From the NCBI RefSeq assembly GCF_001672915.1, contig NZ_LZKR01000072.1, forward strand, positions 1-62,332: a stretch of DNA of 62,332 bases, read 5' to 3'. The translations under genes and the position numbers were made by a program. The stretch comes from Mycobacterium sp. 1245805.9. Its GTDB lineage: Bacteria; Actinomycetota; Actinomycetes; Mycobacteriales; Mycobacteriaceae. Within the stretch, counting starts at the first letter, position 1; every line of letters starts with the position of its first letter. Shown here in pieces: positions 38,214 through 46,447 of the stretch. The notes beneath the pieces were generated by a model. That model was given only the letters and a program-made list of their open reading frames with translations. It was not told the DNA's origin and ran no database searches.

Positions 38214-39104
38214 TCAAACCGCCAGAGCCCCTCCATCCAGCGCAGGGATATACGTCTTGCGGATGTCTTGGATGCGCATAAGAAACAGAAGATTTCCGAT
38301 CACATACCTTTTAGCCAATCGCTTCGGCTCGTTCACTAAGCGAAAGACCCACTCCAGGTGAAGCTGACGCATCCATTGCGGCGCCCTTTTTACTTTACCG
38401 GCGATGAAATCGACGATGGCACCCCCGTTGATAAGTATTGGGTTATAACTCGCATTCTCCTTCAGGTACAAGGAAACGAGTTCCTGCTTGGGCATGCCCA
38501 TTGCCAGTACGACAATCCGCGGTCTGTACTTTTCGACGACCGATAGGTATGACGCCGCATCCTTGAACCCGTCCGTGCAAAAAACGATGTTGTGCCCGGC
38601 TTGCTTGAGTGCTTCGGCCGCCTTGGACAGGTAAGGCTCCCGGGTGCCGAGGATGCCGACCGTCTCGCCTCGCGCTTTGTCGAGAAATTCCGGTATCAGG
38701 TCGGTCCCGTTCATGTTCAGGCCCGGATCGCCTTTCAACGCTTTAACGAGCAGCTGCATGCCAATGCCGTCGCGGAAGACGACGTCGGACCGCAGCACCG
38801 CGTCGGCGAACTCATCGTTTCGGTAGCACACATTGAGGCCATGTGCGTTGAGAAAAGAAATAATCTGCGGCGATTCCGAAGCGAGGCACTTTGCGAGCAG
38901 CGCGTCAGCCTGGTCGCGGTTCTGGATGGGGGTGATGCTATTGATCACCTTGTTGATCAGTCTGGGATCCGCCTTGCCCGTCGGCACCGTGTTCGGCGCC
39001 TGGCGGGGCCCTACGCCACCGCACGCCGCGAAGAAGCGCTTGTCAGCGCTCCCGCCGGAGCAGCCATCCAGCCCCTTCGCCTTGGGCAGACCGGTGGTTG
39101 GCAT
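38214..39104 (-). CDS. WecG/TagA/CpsF family glycosyltransferase
   Basis: A 296-residue member of the WecG/TagA/CpsF family, which transfers N-acetylmannosamine(uronate) or similar sugars to a lipid-linked first sugar. Motifs: ISFLNAHGLN, VVFRDGIGMQLLVKAL, NMNGTDLIPEFL, the core VLAMGMPKQELV and an aromatic/basic C-terminus (QWMRQLHLEWVFRLVNEPKR) that may contact the membrane. The first 40 residues are not part of the family and may reflect a later true start. Codon use is visibly richer in A/T than neighbours, suggesting transfer. It probably adds a second sugar in the same envelope polysaccharide as the main cluster. Confidence 0.85.
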   Translation of the reverse strand: MPTTGLPKAKGLDGCSGGSADKRFFAACGGVGPRQAPNTVPTGKADPRLINKVINSITPIQNRDQADALLAKCLASESPQIISFLNAHGLNVCYRNDEFADAVLRSDVVFRDGIGMQLLVKALKGDPGLNMNGTDLIPEFLDKARGETVGILGTREPYLSKAAEALKQAGHNIVFCTDGFKDAASYLSVVEKYRPRIVVLAMGMPKQELVSLYLKENASYNPILINGGAIVDFIAGKVKRAPQWMRQLHLEWVFRLVNEPKRLAKRYVIGNLLFLMRIQDIRKTYIPALDGGALAV

Positions 39105-39304
39105 GAATGGAATAGTACATGCGTAAGGTATGGATTGTAAGCCAGATAAGACTATGAGTTAGAGCACCTCTGGTGTCCACACGTAGGCGGTCGGCAGTGC
39201 GACGGGACGCACGAAGCGGTGCCGTCCTGATTGAGCGGGGACTTCACGCCACGCGGCGCCCCGGCCTCGCGCTCGACGCAGCGAAGTGCCTGAAAAGCGC
39301 CTGT

Positions 39305-39322
39305 GAACCATACGTATGGTTC
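39305..39322. promoter_or_regulatory. Perfect 18-bp palindrome, probable operator
   Basis: GAACCATACGTATGGTTC is a perfect palindrome without spacer. It lies 37 bp before the acetyltransferase start and overlaps the -35 region of a candidate promoter whose -10 is TAGAGT. A smaller dyad GATAC-N5-GTATC follows. The remainder of 39105-39304 has no gene that I can support. The two TetR genes at 39913-41451 are natural candidates to bind it. Confidence 0.55.
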
Positions 39323-39358
39323 TATCCTGCTGCCGATACCTAGAGTATCCTCACTGCC

Positions 39359-39916
39359 ATGATCAGGACTCGGGAGGACCTGAGAATGTATCTGGCGGCG
39401 GACTTGAGGGCGCACGGCCTAGAGCGTTGGAAGTTCCGCTATCAGCTCTTGGAACGCCCCGCCTATTTCCAGCGGATGCTGCGAAAATCCGAGTACTGGA
39501 CGAACACCGCCCACACACCGATGGGCCACGCCATCGCATTCTGGTTGAGACTGCGGACGAAGCTCCTCGGCGAACGACTCGGGCTGTATGTCCCGCGAAA
39601 CGTATGCGGTCCAGGCCTTCGGCTGGCACATCCGGGCGCCCTGTGGATCCACCACAAGGCGCGCATAGGTGCGAACTGCAACATCCACCACGGCGTCTCC
39701 ATCGGGGAAAACCGGGGGAAGGTCCCCGTAATCGGCGACGGCGTGTGGATTTATCCCATGGCTATGGTGCTCGGCGATGTCCAGGTGGGCGACCGCGCCT
39801 CCATCCTGGCCGGCGCCGTCGTGACCCAGCCGGTGCCCGACGATGCGGTGGTGGCCGGCGCCCCCGCCCGGATCATTACGGTGGATTCCCGAAGTACCGC
39901 AGTCGCGAACGCTTAG
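39359..39916 (+). CDS. Serine acetyltransferase-like hexapeptide-repeat acetyltransferase
   Basis: A 185-residue acyltransferase. The N-terminal helical part is short (MIRTREDLRMYLAADLRAHG). The C-terminal left-handed beta-helix has hexapeptide repeats: HPGALWIHHKARIGANCNIH, VPVIGDGVWIYP, VQVGDRASILAGAVVTQPVP, and VVAGAPARII. This layout is shared by CysE-like and polysaccharide O-acetyltransferases. In a sugar cluster, O-acetylation of the exopolysaccharide is likelier than cysteine synthesis (no cysK nearby). The stop overlaps the converging TetR gene by four bases. Confidence 0.84.
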   Translation: MIRTREDLRMYLAADLRAHGLERWKFRYQLLERPAYFQRMLRKSEYWTNTAHTPMGHAIAFWLRLRTKLLGERLGLYVPRNVCGPGLRLAHPGALWIHHKARIGANCNIHHGVSIGENRGKVPVIGDGVWIYPMAMVLGDVQVGDRASILAGAVVTQPVPDDAVVAGAPARIITVDSRSTAVANA

Positions 39917-40641
39917 CCGACCTCGGGGACCGCCACGACCTCCCCCTGGGATGATCCGGCGGGCGGTCCATGCCGCAGCGCCTCGCGCCTGAGAAATTCG
40001 CGGAAGTAAGGTAGCGACGCCTCCGTGACGATGCCCGCCAGCATGAGCTCCCAGAATTGGTTGGTGTGGGGGGCCAGACCGCCGTCGATGGCCGGACCCG
40101 CATCGCGCCCCGACAAGCCCTTGGCCGCCATCGCGTTGTACAGCAAACGCGTTCCGAACATGGCGCCGACGATCGACTCGCTGATGACCACCGGGTCGAG
40201 ATCCTGGCGCACATCTCCTTCGGCGGCCGCCCGCTGCGCCTGAGCCGCCATCAGTTCGACCATGTTCGCGCAGAAGCGCATGGCCGCCTCGTTGAATCCG
40301 GTGAGAGCAGCCGTCAATTGCTCGGCGGCGCGGGCGGTCTTGTCGATGCTCAGCATGTTGGCGATCGTGAAGGTGCCGTGGATCATGTTCTCGAGCGCCG
40401 GCGACGACGATCCGCACACGTTGCGGAAGGCGACAAGTATTGTCTCCGAACCCTCTTCGATGATGGCGGAGGCCAGCGATTCCTTCGAATCGAAGTGGTG
40501 GTAGAGCGCCCCCTTGGTCATGCCGGTCCGCTCGATGATCGTGTTCCACCCGGCCGCGGCGTACCCGACGTCGGCGAAGACGTCTATCGCCGCATCGAGG
40601 ATCTTTCGCCGGGTGGCTTCCGATCGAACCTGGCGCGCCAT
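39913..40641 (-). CDS. TetR regulator, gamma-butyrolactone-receptor-like (ScbR/ArpA type)
   Basis: A 242-residue TetR protein. The HTH is ARQVRSEATRRKILDAAIDV then WNTIIERTGMTKGALYHHFD and SKESLASAII. This spacing and the 'TKGALYHHF.SKE.LA..II' signature are typical of the ArpA/ScbR autoregulator-receptor group of Streptomyces. The ATG at 40641 begins MARQVRSEA; the longer reading has an implausible N-terminus. It is downstream of a second, similar regulator on the same strand. No butyrolactone synthase (AfsA) is visible, so its ligand is unknown. Confidence 0.83.
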   Translation of the reverse strand: MARQVRSEATRRKILDAAIDVFADVGYAAAGWNTIIERTGMTKGALYHHFDSKESLASAIIEEGSETILVAFRNVCGSSSPALENMIHGTFTIANMLSIDKTARAAEQLTAALTGFNEAAMRFCANMVELMAAQAQRAAAEGDVRQDLDPVVISESIVGAMFGTRLLYNAMAAKGLSGRDAGPAIDGGLAPHTNQFWELMLAGIVTEASLPYFREFLRREALRHGPPAGSSQGEVVAVPEVG

Positions 40642-40773
40642 CGCGTCTACACCTCCGGAGTTCCGTCGATGTCCCCAGACGCGGATCTCGACCCCTGCAC
40701 CAGCCTCTCGGCCGGAGGGGTAAGCGTAACAGCCACGCACCCGCGGGCCCGATCGCGCGACCTGCACATGGCG

Positions 40774-41451
40774 CTATCCAGAATCCGCGCCCGTCGAGGC
40801 GGAGGTGATCGCGAGTGCCGCACGGCGCCTGAGGAATTGGCGGAAGTAGTCGATGCGCTCCGCCTGCAGGATCCCGGTCAGCAGCAGCAGCCAGCACTTC
40901 TCGAGGTGTTGCAAGAACTGCTCCGGTTCCTCCATGTTGCTGATCTGTCGCAGCCCCATGTGCAGCGAGACGATCAGGCGTCCCACGTCCTGCGGGTCAC
41001 AGTCGCCGTTGATGTCGCCCTCGGCGATGGCCTGCTCGACGACTCCCGCCAGGGCTTTGGCCCACTCCTCCAACAGCTTCTTCTGCAGTCCCTCGGACCG
41101 GCCGACCGACTCGAGCAGGTTCAGCCCCGCCCTGACCCCGTCGGTCTTGATATCCCCGACGGCGATCAGATACGAGAAGTCGATGAGGGTCTCCAGGCCC
41201 GAAAGTCCGCGGGTCAGCAGTTCTTCAACCGCGACGTTTCCCGCGGCCGTCTGCCTCTCGATGATCGCCACGGCCAGCGCGTGCTTGGAACGGAAGTGGA
41301 AATACATGGCCCCCTTCGTCAGCTCCGCTTCCGCGAGGATGTCGTCCAGGCCGACGTCGTGATAGGCCCGCCGGGCGAACTGATGCGACGCGGCCCGCAA
41401 AATCTGTCGCCGCGTCGCGTCCGCGCGTCCATCGGTCGAGTGGGTGGTCAT
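40774..41451 (-). CDS. TetR regulator, gamma-butyrolactone-receptor-like, second copy
   Basis: A 225-residue TetR protein similar in plan to its neighbour. HTH: DATRRQILRAASHQFARRAY, then LDDILAEAELTKGAMYFHFR and SKHALAVAIIERQ. Both end with the related motif YFRxFLRRxAL, pointing to an old tandem duplication. The ATG at 41451 (MTTHSTDG) overlaps the stop of a 54-codon open frame by ATGA. A 14-bp inverted repeat stands between this region and the PPE gene, in a position to control both directions. Confidence 0.83.
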   Translation of the reverse strand: MTTHSTDGRADATRRQILRAASHQFARRAYHDVGLDDILAEAELTKGAMYFHFRSKHALAVAIIERQTAAGNVAVEELLTRGLSGLETLIDFSYLIAVGDIKTDGVRAGLNLLESVGRSEGLQKKLLEEWAKALAGVVEQAIAEGDINGDCDPQDVGRLIVSLHMGLRQISNMEEPEQFLQHLEKCWLLLLTGILQAERIDYFRQFLRRRAALAITSASTGADSG

Positions 41452-41612
41452 CGGAGCCGGGGACTCAGCTGTCTGGTGCGGGTCGACCACGCTGCTGCGT
41501 GAGCAAGGCGGGTGATCATTCCGAAGCCTGCGCCGTGGCCCGGATCGATCGCTTCCACGTTCTCGATGCCTTCCTCGAGTAGGGCACACACCTCGGTTTC
41601 CAGGGCCAGCAC
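41448..41612 (-). CDS. Small ORF coupled to the TetR gene, possible gene remnant
   Basis: A 54-codon frame beginning GTG at 41612 right after an in-frame TGA and ending in an ATGA overlap with the TetR start. Its sequence (LALETEVCALLEEGIENVEA, IDPGHGAGFGMITRLAHAAA) has strong third-position GC bias, as real genes here do, but I recognise no family. It could be a small leader protein or the 3' remnant of a lost gene. Confidence 0.3.
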   Translation of the reverse strand: MLALETEVCALLEEGIENVEAIDPGHGAGFGMITRLAHAAAWSTRTRQLSPRLR

Positions 41613-41934
41613 TCACCGGCGTGTCTCGGGCGGCATATGGGCCGTCTTTGAGGTTAGCAGTCGGGGGTCGCCCCGCGGCATTCAACGCAGCGGGTCGCGT
41701 TGACGAACTCGCAAATACTTTCAGTTCGTGATGATGGTGCACTCCGAACTAAAAGTATGTAGAATCGACATCTATGTGGTCCTCAGTTTCTTCGCCTGGT
41801 CAGCGCGTTTTTTGCGGGCCGCGGGAGCGCTGCGCGCTTCGCTCGGCGCGCCAACCACGGCTCCGGGCGACCCGCGCGGACCTCGGACGACGTGTGTCGT
41901 TCGTCACTTCGCCGACGGGCAGGGACCGTTCGAA
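41613..41934. promoter_or_regulatory. Upstream region of the PPE gene with a 14-bp inverted repeat
   Basis: ATACTTTCAGTTCG (41715-41728) and CGAACTAAAAGTAT (41745-41758) match as inverted arms at 13 of 14 positions with a 16-bp spacer. The rest of this stretch holds no gene that I can support; the in-frame upstream extension of PPE lacks a plausible start. The dyad is a likely operator of the nearby TetR pair. Confidence 0.5.
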
Positions 41935-43167
41935 ATGATCGATTTTGGCGCCCTCCCACCGGAGATCAACTCCACGAGGATGTACGCCGGCCCCGGGCCG
42001 GGGTCGCTGATAGCGGCCGCGGTGGCCTGGGACGATCTGGCCACCGAACTGCATTCCGCCGCGGCCGCGTACCGGTCGATCATCTCGGGCCTGACGGTCG
42101 GGCGGTGGCTGGGTCCCTCGTCGCTGACCATGGCATCCGCGTTCGGGCCGTACGTCGCATGGACGGCTGGAGCCGCCGGGCGGGCCGCGGAGGCGGCCGG
42201 TCAGGCCAGGCTTGCCGCCGAAATATATGACGCGGCCTGGGCCGCGACCGTGCCACCGCAGGCGGTCATCGCCAACCGGGTTCAACTGGCGTCGCTGATC
42301 GCCACCAACTTCTTCGGTCAGAATTTGCCGGCGATCGCGGCCAACGAGGCCCAATACGCCGAGATGTGGGCCCAAGACGCCGTGGCGATGTACGAATACG
42401 CCGCCAATTCGGCGATGGCCGCGGAGCTGACACCCTTCACTTCTGCGCCAGAGGTCGCCGACCCCTCCGGGGTCGCAGCGCAGTCGGCCGCAGTAGCCCA
42501 GACCGCTGGTTCCGCGACGGAGCAGTTCTCCCTGAACAGCTTGATGTCCGCGATGTCCTCGATGCTGCAGAGCCTGGCTTCGCCCGCCTCGGCGAGCGCC
42601 GCCGCTACGACAACGCCCGGGGGGACGCTGCTCAGTGAGCTCAGTTCCGCGGCGAGCGGCTTCTCGCTGTCGAGCTTCATGAGCGACTTCGAAAGCAACC
42701 TGCCAAGCCTGCTCCCCAGCTATCTGATGTTGGCCGTGACTCCGTTGTACGGGTTGTCCAGCGTGCTCGGCATGGCCCAGACCATGCAGGGGATAGCGAC
42801 CACCGCGGCCCAGGGTGTCGCCGATGTGGCCGGGCAAGCGGCCGCGGACGCAGCCGGCGCGGCCGCCGGCGCCGCCGACGCACTCGGTGCGAGCGTAGCG
42901 GGCGCGATGGGCCAAGCGGGGGCACTCGGGTCCCTGTCAGTCCCGGCCAGCTGGACCAGCGTGATCCCCACCGCGCACCTGACCAGCGCGGGCGCGGTAT
43001 TGCCCAACGTCGGCGGTCCCGGCGGCATCGGGAACCTGCCGCCGAGCATGCTGGGCGGTCTGCCAGGCGCCGGCGTGGGACGCCAGGCGCCGGGTCCGCG
43101 GTACGGCCAGATACCGACCGTGATGGCACAACCGCCATCCGGCGGCTATGGGGCGGCGATCGTATGA
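41935..43167 (+). CDS. PPE family protein (PPE-SVP subgroup)
   Basis: A 410-residue PPE protein, a mycobacterial surface or secreted family exported by type VII secretion. The N-terminal PPE domain (1-180) begins [20 protein letters not shown] with the Pro-Pro-Glu at residues 8-10, and has the WLGPSS turn near residue 59 that serves as the WxG motif. The C-terminal half is Ala/Ser/Gly-rich and contains SVPASW (335-340), placing it in the SVP subgroup. No PE partner or esx gene is adjacent, so it is an orphan. The ATG at 41935 is the only start giving the canonical N-terminus. Confidence 0.94.
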   Translation: MIDFGALPPEINSTRMYAGPGPGSLIAAAVAWDDLATELHSAAAAYRSIISGLTVGRWLGPSSLTMASAFGPYVAWTAGAAGRAAEAAGQARLAAEIYDAAWAATVPPQAVIANRVQLASLIATNFFGQNLPAIAANEAQYAEMWAQDAVAMYEYAANSAMAAELTPFTSAPEVADPSGVAAQSAAVAQTAGSATEQFSLNSLMSAMSSMLQSLASPASASAAATTTPGGTLLSELSSAASGFSLSSFMSDFESNLPSLLPSYLMLAVTPLYGLSSVLGMAQTMQGIATTAAQGVADVAGQAAADAAGAAAGAADALGASVAGAMGQAGALGSLSVPASWTSVIPTAHLTSAGAVLPNVGGPGGIGNLPPSMLGGLPGAGVGRQAPGPRYGQIPTVMAQPPSGGYGAAIV

Positions 43168-43282
43168 CCGCCGCGAGGGTGCCCGCGCAAGCCGGATCCG
43201 GCCCACGGCACGAAATACCAGAAGTATCTTTTTCGCCCGTTGGGCGGATGTTCGGTCTCGGCTCGTCGAAGGGATTGGTGTC

Positions 43283-44113
43283 ATGAAGGTTGTGCTGTTC
43301 TGCGGCGGTTACGGCATGCGGATGCGGACCGCCGAAGGCGACCAGGTTCCCAAGCCCCTGCAGATGGTCGGGCCCCGACCGCTGCTGTGGCATGTGATGC
43401 GCTACTACGCCCACTACGGGCACAAGGAGTTCATCCTGTGCCTGGGCTACGGGCAGGCGATGGTCAAGGATTTCTTCCTCAACTACCGCGAGATGGAGTC
43501 CAACGACTTCGTCATGCGTGCCGGTCAGATCGAGCTGCTCGATTCCGACATGTCCGACTGGAGCATTACGTTCGTCGACACCGGGCTGGAATCGCCGATC
43601 GGGGAGCGGCTGCGGCGGGTGCGCAAGTACCTCGGCGACGACCAGTACTTCCTGGCCAACTACGCCGATGTGCTGACCGACGCGCCGCTCGACACCATGG
43701 TCAACCGGCTGAAGACGAGCGGCGCGGCCGCCTCCATGCTGGTCGTGCCGCCCCAGTCGTCCTTCCACTGCGTGGATGTCAGCGCCGACGGCGACATCAA
43801 AGAGATCGCGCCGATCGCCAAGTTTCCGATCTGGGTGAACGGGGGCTACTTCGTCCTGACCCAGGAGGTCTTCGACCTCATCCCGGAAAACGGCGACCTC
43901 GTCGGCGACGCCTGCATGGCGCTCGCGGGCACCGGCCGGCTCCTGGGCTACCGGCACGACGGCTTCTGGAAACCGGCCGACACGTTCAAGGAACGCGCGG
44001 AACTCGACGCCGACTACAACGCGGGAAACCGCCCGTGGATGGTGTGGGAGCAACGGCACCGGGTGGCCGCAGTACCGGCGTCGATGGGACGCCACGCGAG
44101 ACGTTCGGCATGA
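43283..44113 (+). CDS. Glucose-1-phosphate cytidylyltransferase-like nucleotidyltransferase
   Basis: A 276-residue sugar-phosphate nucleotidyltransferase of the RfbF/glucose-1-phosphate cytidylyltransferase group. The nucleotide-binding start is VVLFCGGYGMRMRTAEGDQV with PKPLQMVGPRPLLWHVMRYY. The metal-site region is YFLANYADVLTD, and FPIWVNGGYFVL and DGFWKPADTFKE are also present. It would make a CDP- or related NDP-sugar precursor. GGGA before the ATG at 43283 is a reasonable ribosome site. First gene of the polysaccharide cluster and overlapping the next by ATGA. No sugar 4,6-dehydratase is encoded nearby, so the pathway needs enzymes from elsewhere. Confidence 0.83.
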   Translation: MKVVLFCGGYGMRMRTAEGDQVPKPLQMVGPRPLLWHVMRYYAHYGHKEFILCLGYGQAMVKDFFLNYREMESNDFVMRAGQIELLDSDMSDWSITFVDTGLESPIGERLRRVRKYLGDDQYFLANYADVLTDAPLDTMVNRLKTSGAAASMLVVPPQSSFHCVDVSADGDIKEIAPIAKFPIWVNGGYFVLTQEVFDLIPENGDLVGDACMALAGTGRLLGYRHDGFWKPADTFKERAELDADYNAGNRPWMVWEQRHRVAAVPASMGRHARRSA

Positions 44114-44772
44114 CGCAGCTGGACACGGGCGCAATCAACTCGATTGCCGTCATCGGGGCGCACTGCGACGACATCGTCATCGGTGCCGGCGCCACCCTGC
44201 TGCAGATCGCCGACCACAATCCGGGTGTCGTCGTGCACGCCCTGGTGCTGACCGGCGCGGGCACGGAACGCGAGATCGAGGAAAAGAGCGCCTTCGCGGC
44301 GCTGTTCCCGCACTCGGAGGTCCGGCTGACGGTGGGTGATCTGCCCGACGGCCGGCTGCCGGACAACTGGGGGGCGGTGAAGGGCTACCTCGCCGAGTTC
44401 CGGCGGGACTGCCAGCCCGATCTGGTGATCGGGCCACACCGCCACGACTACCACCAGGACCATCGCGTGGTCGCCGAACTCATCCCGACCGAGTTTCGTG
44501 CGCACCTGGTGCTGGGCTACGAGATCCTCAAATGGGAGTCCGACTTGCCGAATCCCAGTGTGTACGTGGACATTCCGGGCGAGATAGCCCATCGCAAGGC
44601 GCAGTTGCTCGCGCAGTCGTACCCGTCGCAAGCCGGCCGCGACTGGTTCGACGACGAGGCGTTCCTCGGCCTGATGCGGGTCCGGGGCGTCCAGTGCCGG
44701 GCGCGCTACGCCGAAGCCTTCGTGGCCGAGAAGGCGGTCGTGCGCCCCTTCGACGCTCGTTCATTCAACTGA
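44110..44772 (+). CDS. PIG-L/LmbE family deacetylase
   Basis: A 220-residue PIG-L-type zinc hydrolase, the family that removes N-acetyl groups from GlcNAc-containing substrates (MshB is the mycothiol member). Zinc motif 1 is IGAHCDDIVIGAGATL, where the usual AHPDD has Cys for Pro; motif 2 is GPHRHDYHQDHRVVAE (HxDxHxDH). Both catalytic Asp and His residues are present. Location between an NTP-transferase and an epimerase suggests de-N-acetylation of a nucleotide or lipid-linked sugar. Confidence 0.87.
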   Translation: MTQLDTGAINSIAVIGAHCDDIVIGAGATLLQIADHNPGVVVHALVLTGAGTEREIEEKSAFAALFPHSEVRLTVGDLPDGRLPDNWGAVKGYLAEFRRDCQPDLVIGPHRHDYHQDHRVVAELIPTEFRAHLVLGYEILKWESDLPNPSVYVDIPGEIAHRKAQLLAQSYPSQAGRDWFDDEAFLGLMRVRGVQCRARYAEAFVAEKAVVRPFDARSFN

Positions 44773-44793
44773 CTCTGCGGGAGGGACGACACC

Positions 44794-45840
44794 ATGCGAG
44801 TGCTGGTCACCGGCACCGAGGGCTACCTGGGTTGCCTCCTCGCGCCGCTGCTAGTCGCGGACGGCCACGACGTCGTCGGCCTGGACACTGGGTACTACCG
44901 GGCCGGTTGGCTGTGCCCGGGCCCGCTCGCCGGAAGCACCCACGGGGTGGCGCCGCTGACTCTCATCAAGGACATTCGCGACGTGACCGTCGCGGACCTG
45001 CGCGGGTTCGATGCGATCGTGCATATGGCGGAGCTGAGCAACGACCCGATCGGCGACCTGATCGGCGACGTCACGTTCGAGATAAACCACCTCGGCAGTG
45101 TGCATTTGGCCGAGTGCGCCAAGCGCGCCGGCGTCGGCCGGTTCGTCTACATGTCGTCGTGCAGCGTGTACGGGATCGCCGACGGGACGGTCGATGAGAC
45201 CAGCGCCATCAACCCGCTGACCCCCTACGCCAAATGCAAGGCTCTGGTCGAACGGGACCTCACCGCGATGGCCGACGAAGACTTTTCGCCGTCGTTCCTG
45301 CGCAACGCGACGGCATTCGGCGCCTCGCCGCGGATGCGCTTCGACATCGTGCTGAACAACCTGGCCGGGTACGCCTGGACCGAACACCGCATCGCGATGA
45401 CCAGCGACGGCACCCCGTGGCGGCCGCTGGTGCACGCCCTCGACATCGCGCAGGCCATCCGGTGCGCGCTGCGCGCCGATCGGCAGACGGTGCACCAGCT
45501 GGTGGTCAACGTCGGCAGCGACGAAAACAACCGCACCGTGCGCGAAATCGCGGAGACCGTCAGCGCCGAGTTCCCCGGCTGCGAACTCACCTTCGGCCCG
45601 CCCAACGCGGACAACCGCAGCTACCGGGTGGCGTTCGGCAAGATCCGCGAGGTCTTCCCGGACTTCCGCGCCGAGTGGGACGTCGCGGCCGGGGCGGCGC
45701 AGCTGCACCGCGTCTTCCAGAACATCGCAATGGATCCCGAGACATTCCACGGCCGCGGCCACACCCGCCTCAAGCAAATCGAATATCTGCTCAAGACCGG
45801 GCAGGTGGATCAGCGACTGTTCTGGAAGGAGACTCAGTGA
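44794..45840 (+). CDS. NAD-dependent epimerase/dehydratase (extended SDR)
   Basis: A 348-residue extended SDR. Motifs: VLVTGTEGYLGCLLAPLLVA, VGLDTGYYRAGWL, MSSCSVYG and YAKCKALVERDL, an intact YxxxK. NATAFGASPRMRFDIVLNNL then substitutes for the usual sugar-binding loop, and WRPLVHALDIAQAI is conserved. Likely interconverts an NDP-hexose at C4 or reduces a keto-sugar. It follows the PIG-L gene by 21 bp and overlaps the RmlC-like gene by GTGA. The lack of a classical dehydratase triad makes epimerase or ketoreductase the better guess. Confidence 0.87.
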   Translation: MRVLVTGTEGYLGCLLAPLLVADGHDVVGLDTGYYRAGWLCPGPLAGSTHGVAPLTLIKDIRDVTVADLRGFDAIVHMAELSNDPIGDLIGDVTFEINHLGSVHLAECAKRAGVGRFVYMSSCSVYGIADGTVDETSAINPLTPYAKCKALVERDLTAMADEDFSPSFLRNATAFGASPRMRFDIVLNNLAGYAWTEHRIAMTSDGTPWRPLVHALDIAQAIRCALRADRQTVHQLVVNVGSDENNRTVREIAETVSAEFPGCELTFGPPNADNRSYRVAFGKIREVFPDFRAEWDVAAGAAQLHRVFQNIAMDPETFHGRGHTRLKQIEYLLKTGQVDQRLFWKETQ

Positions 45841-46394
45841 AGTACACGCCCACGAGTGTCGCCGGGGTGACGATCATCGACATCGAACCCCATCGCGACC
45901 ATCGCGGCTTCTTCTCTCGATCCTTCTGCGCTGACGAATTCCTGACCTACGGTCTGATTTCCGAAGTGGCACAAACAAACCTGTGCTTCAACTACACCCG
46001 GGGGACGATCCGCGGCCTGCACCGACAGGCGCCCCCGCACGCCGAGGCCAAACTGGTGCGCTGCGTGCGCGGCGCGATTGCCGACGTCGCCGTCGACGTC
46101 CGGCCCGAATCGCAGACCTACGGCAAGCACGTGATGGTGGAGCTGAGCGCGGAGAACCGCCGGGCCCTGTTCCTGCCGCCATACGTGTTGCACGGCTTCC
46201 AGACGCTGACCGACGACACCGAGGTCATGTACCAGGTCAGCGGCCCCTATGCGCCCGAAAGCGAAGAGGGGTTTCGCTGGGACGAAACCGAATTCGGCAT
46301 CAAGTGGCCGCTGCCGGTGACCGTCATGTCGGAGAAGGACGCCAGCTGGCCCGCTCTTCAGGAGGCACCACCAGCCGAAAGCGAGGCGTCATGA
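45837..46394 (+). CDS. dTDP-4-dehydrorhamnose 3,5-epimerase-like protein (RmlC family)
   Basis: A 185-residue cupin sugar epimerase. The catalytic His is in TRGTIRGLHRQAPPHAEAKL, followed by VRCVRGAIADVAVDVR, the PPYVLHGFQTL turn and the catalytic Tyr of YQVSGPYAPESEEGFRW. All active-site elements of RmlC-type 3- or 5-epimerases are present. It would epimerise a 4-keto-6-deoxy sugar, probably the same one methylated by the C-methyltransferases downstream. The GTG start overlaps the stop of the epimerase gene. Confidence 0.9.
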   Translation: MKYTPTSVAGVTIIDIEPHRDHRGFFSRSFCADEFLTYGLISEVAQTNLCFNYTRGTIRGLHRQAPPHAEAKLVRCVRGAIADVAVDVRPESQTYGKHVMVELSAENRRALFLPPYVLHGFQTLTDDTEVMYQVSGPYAPESEEGFRWDETEFGIKWPLPVTVMSEKDASWPALQEAPPAESEAS

Positions 46395-46447
46395 CGCCGC
46401 CTCGCCTGGTCCGAGACCACCGGGGATAGGTCGGCCGGGAGACAAGC

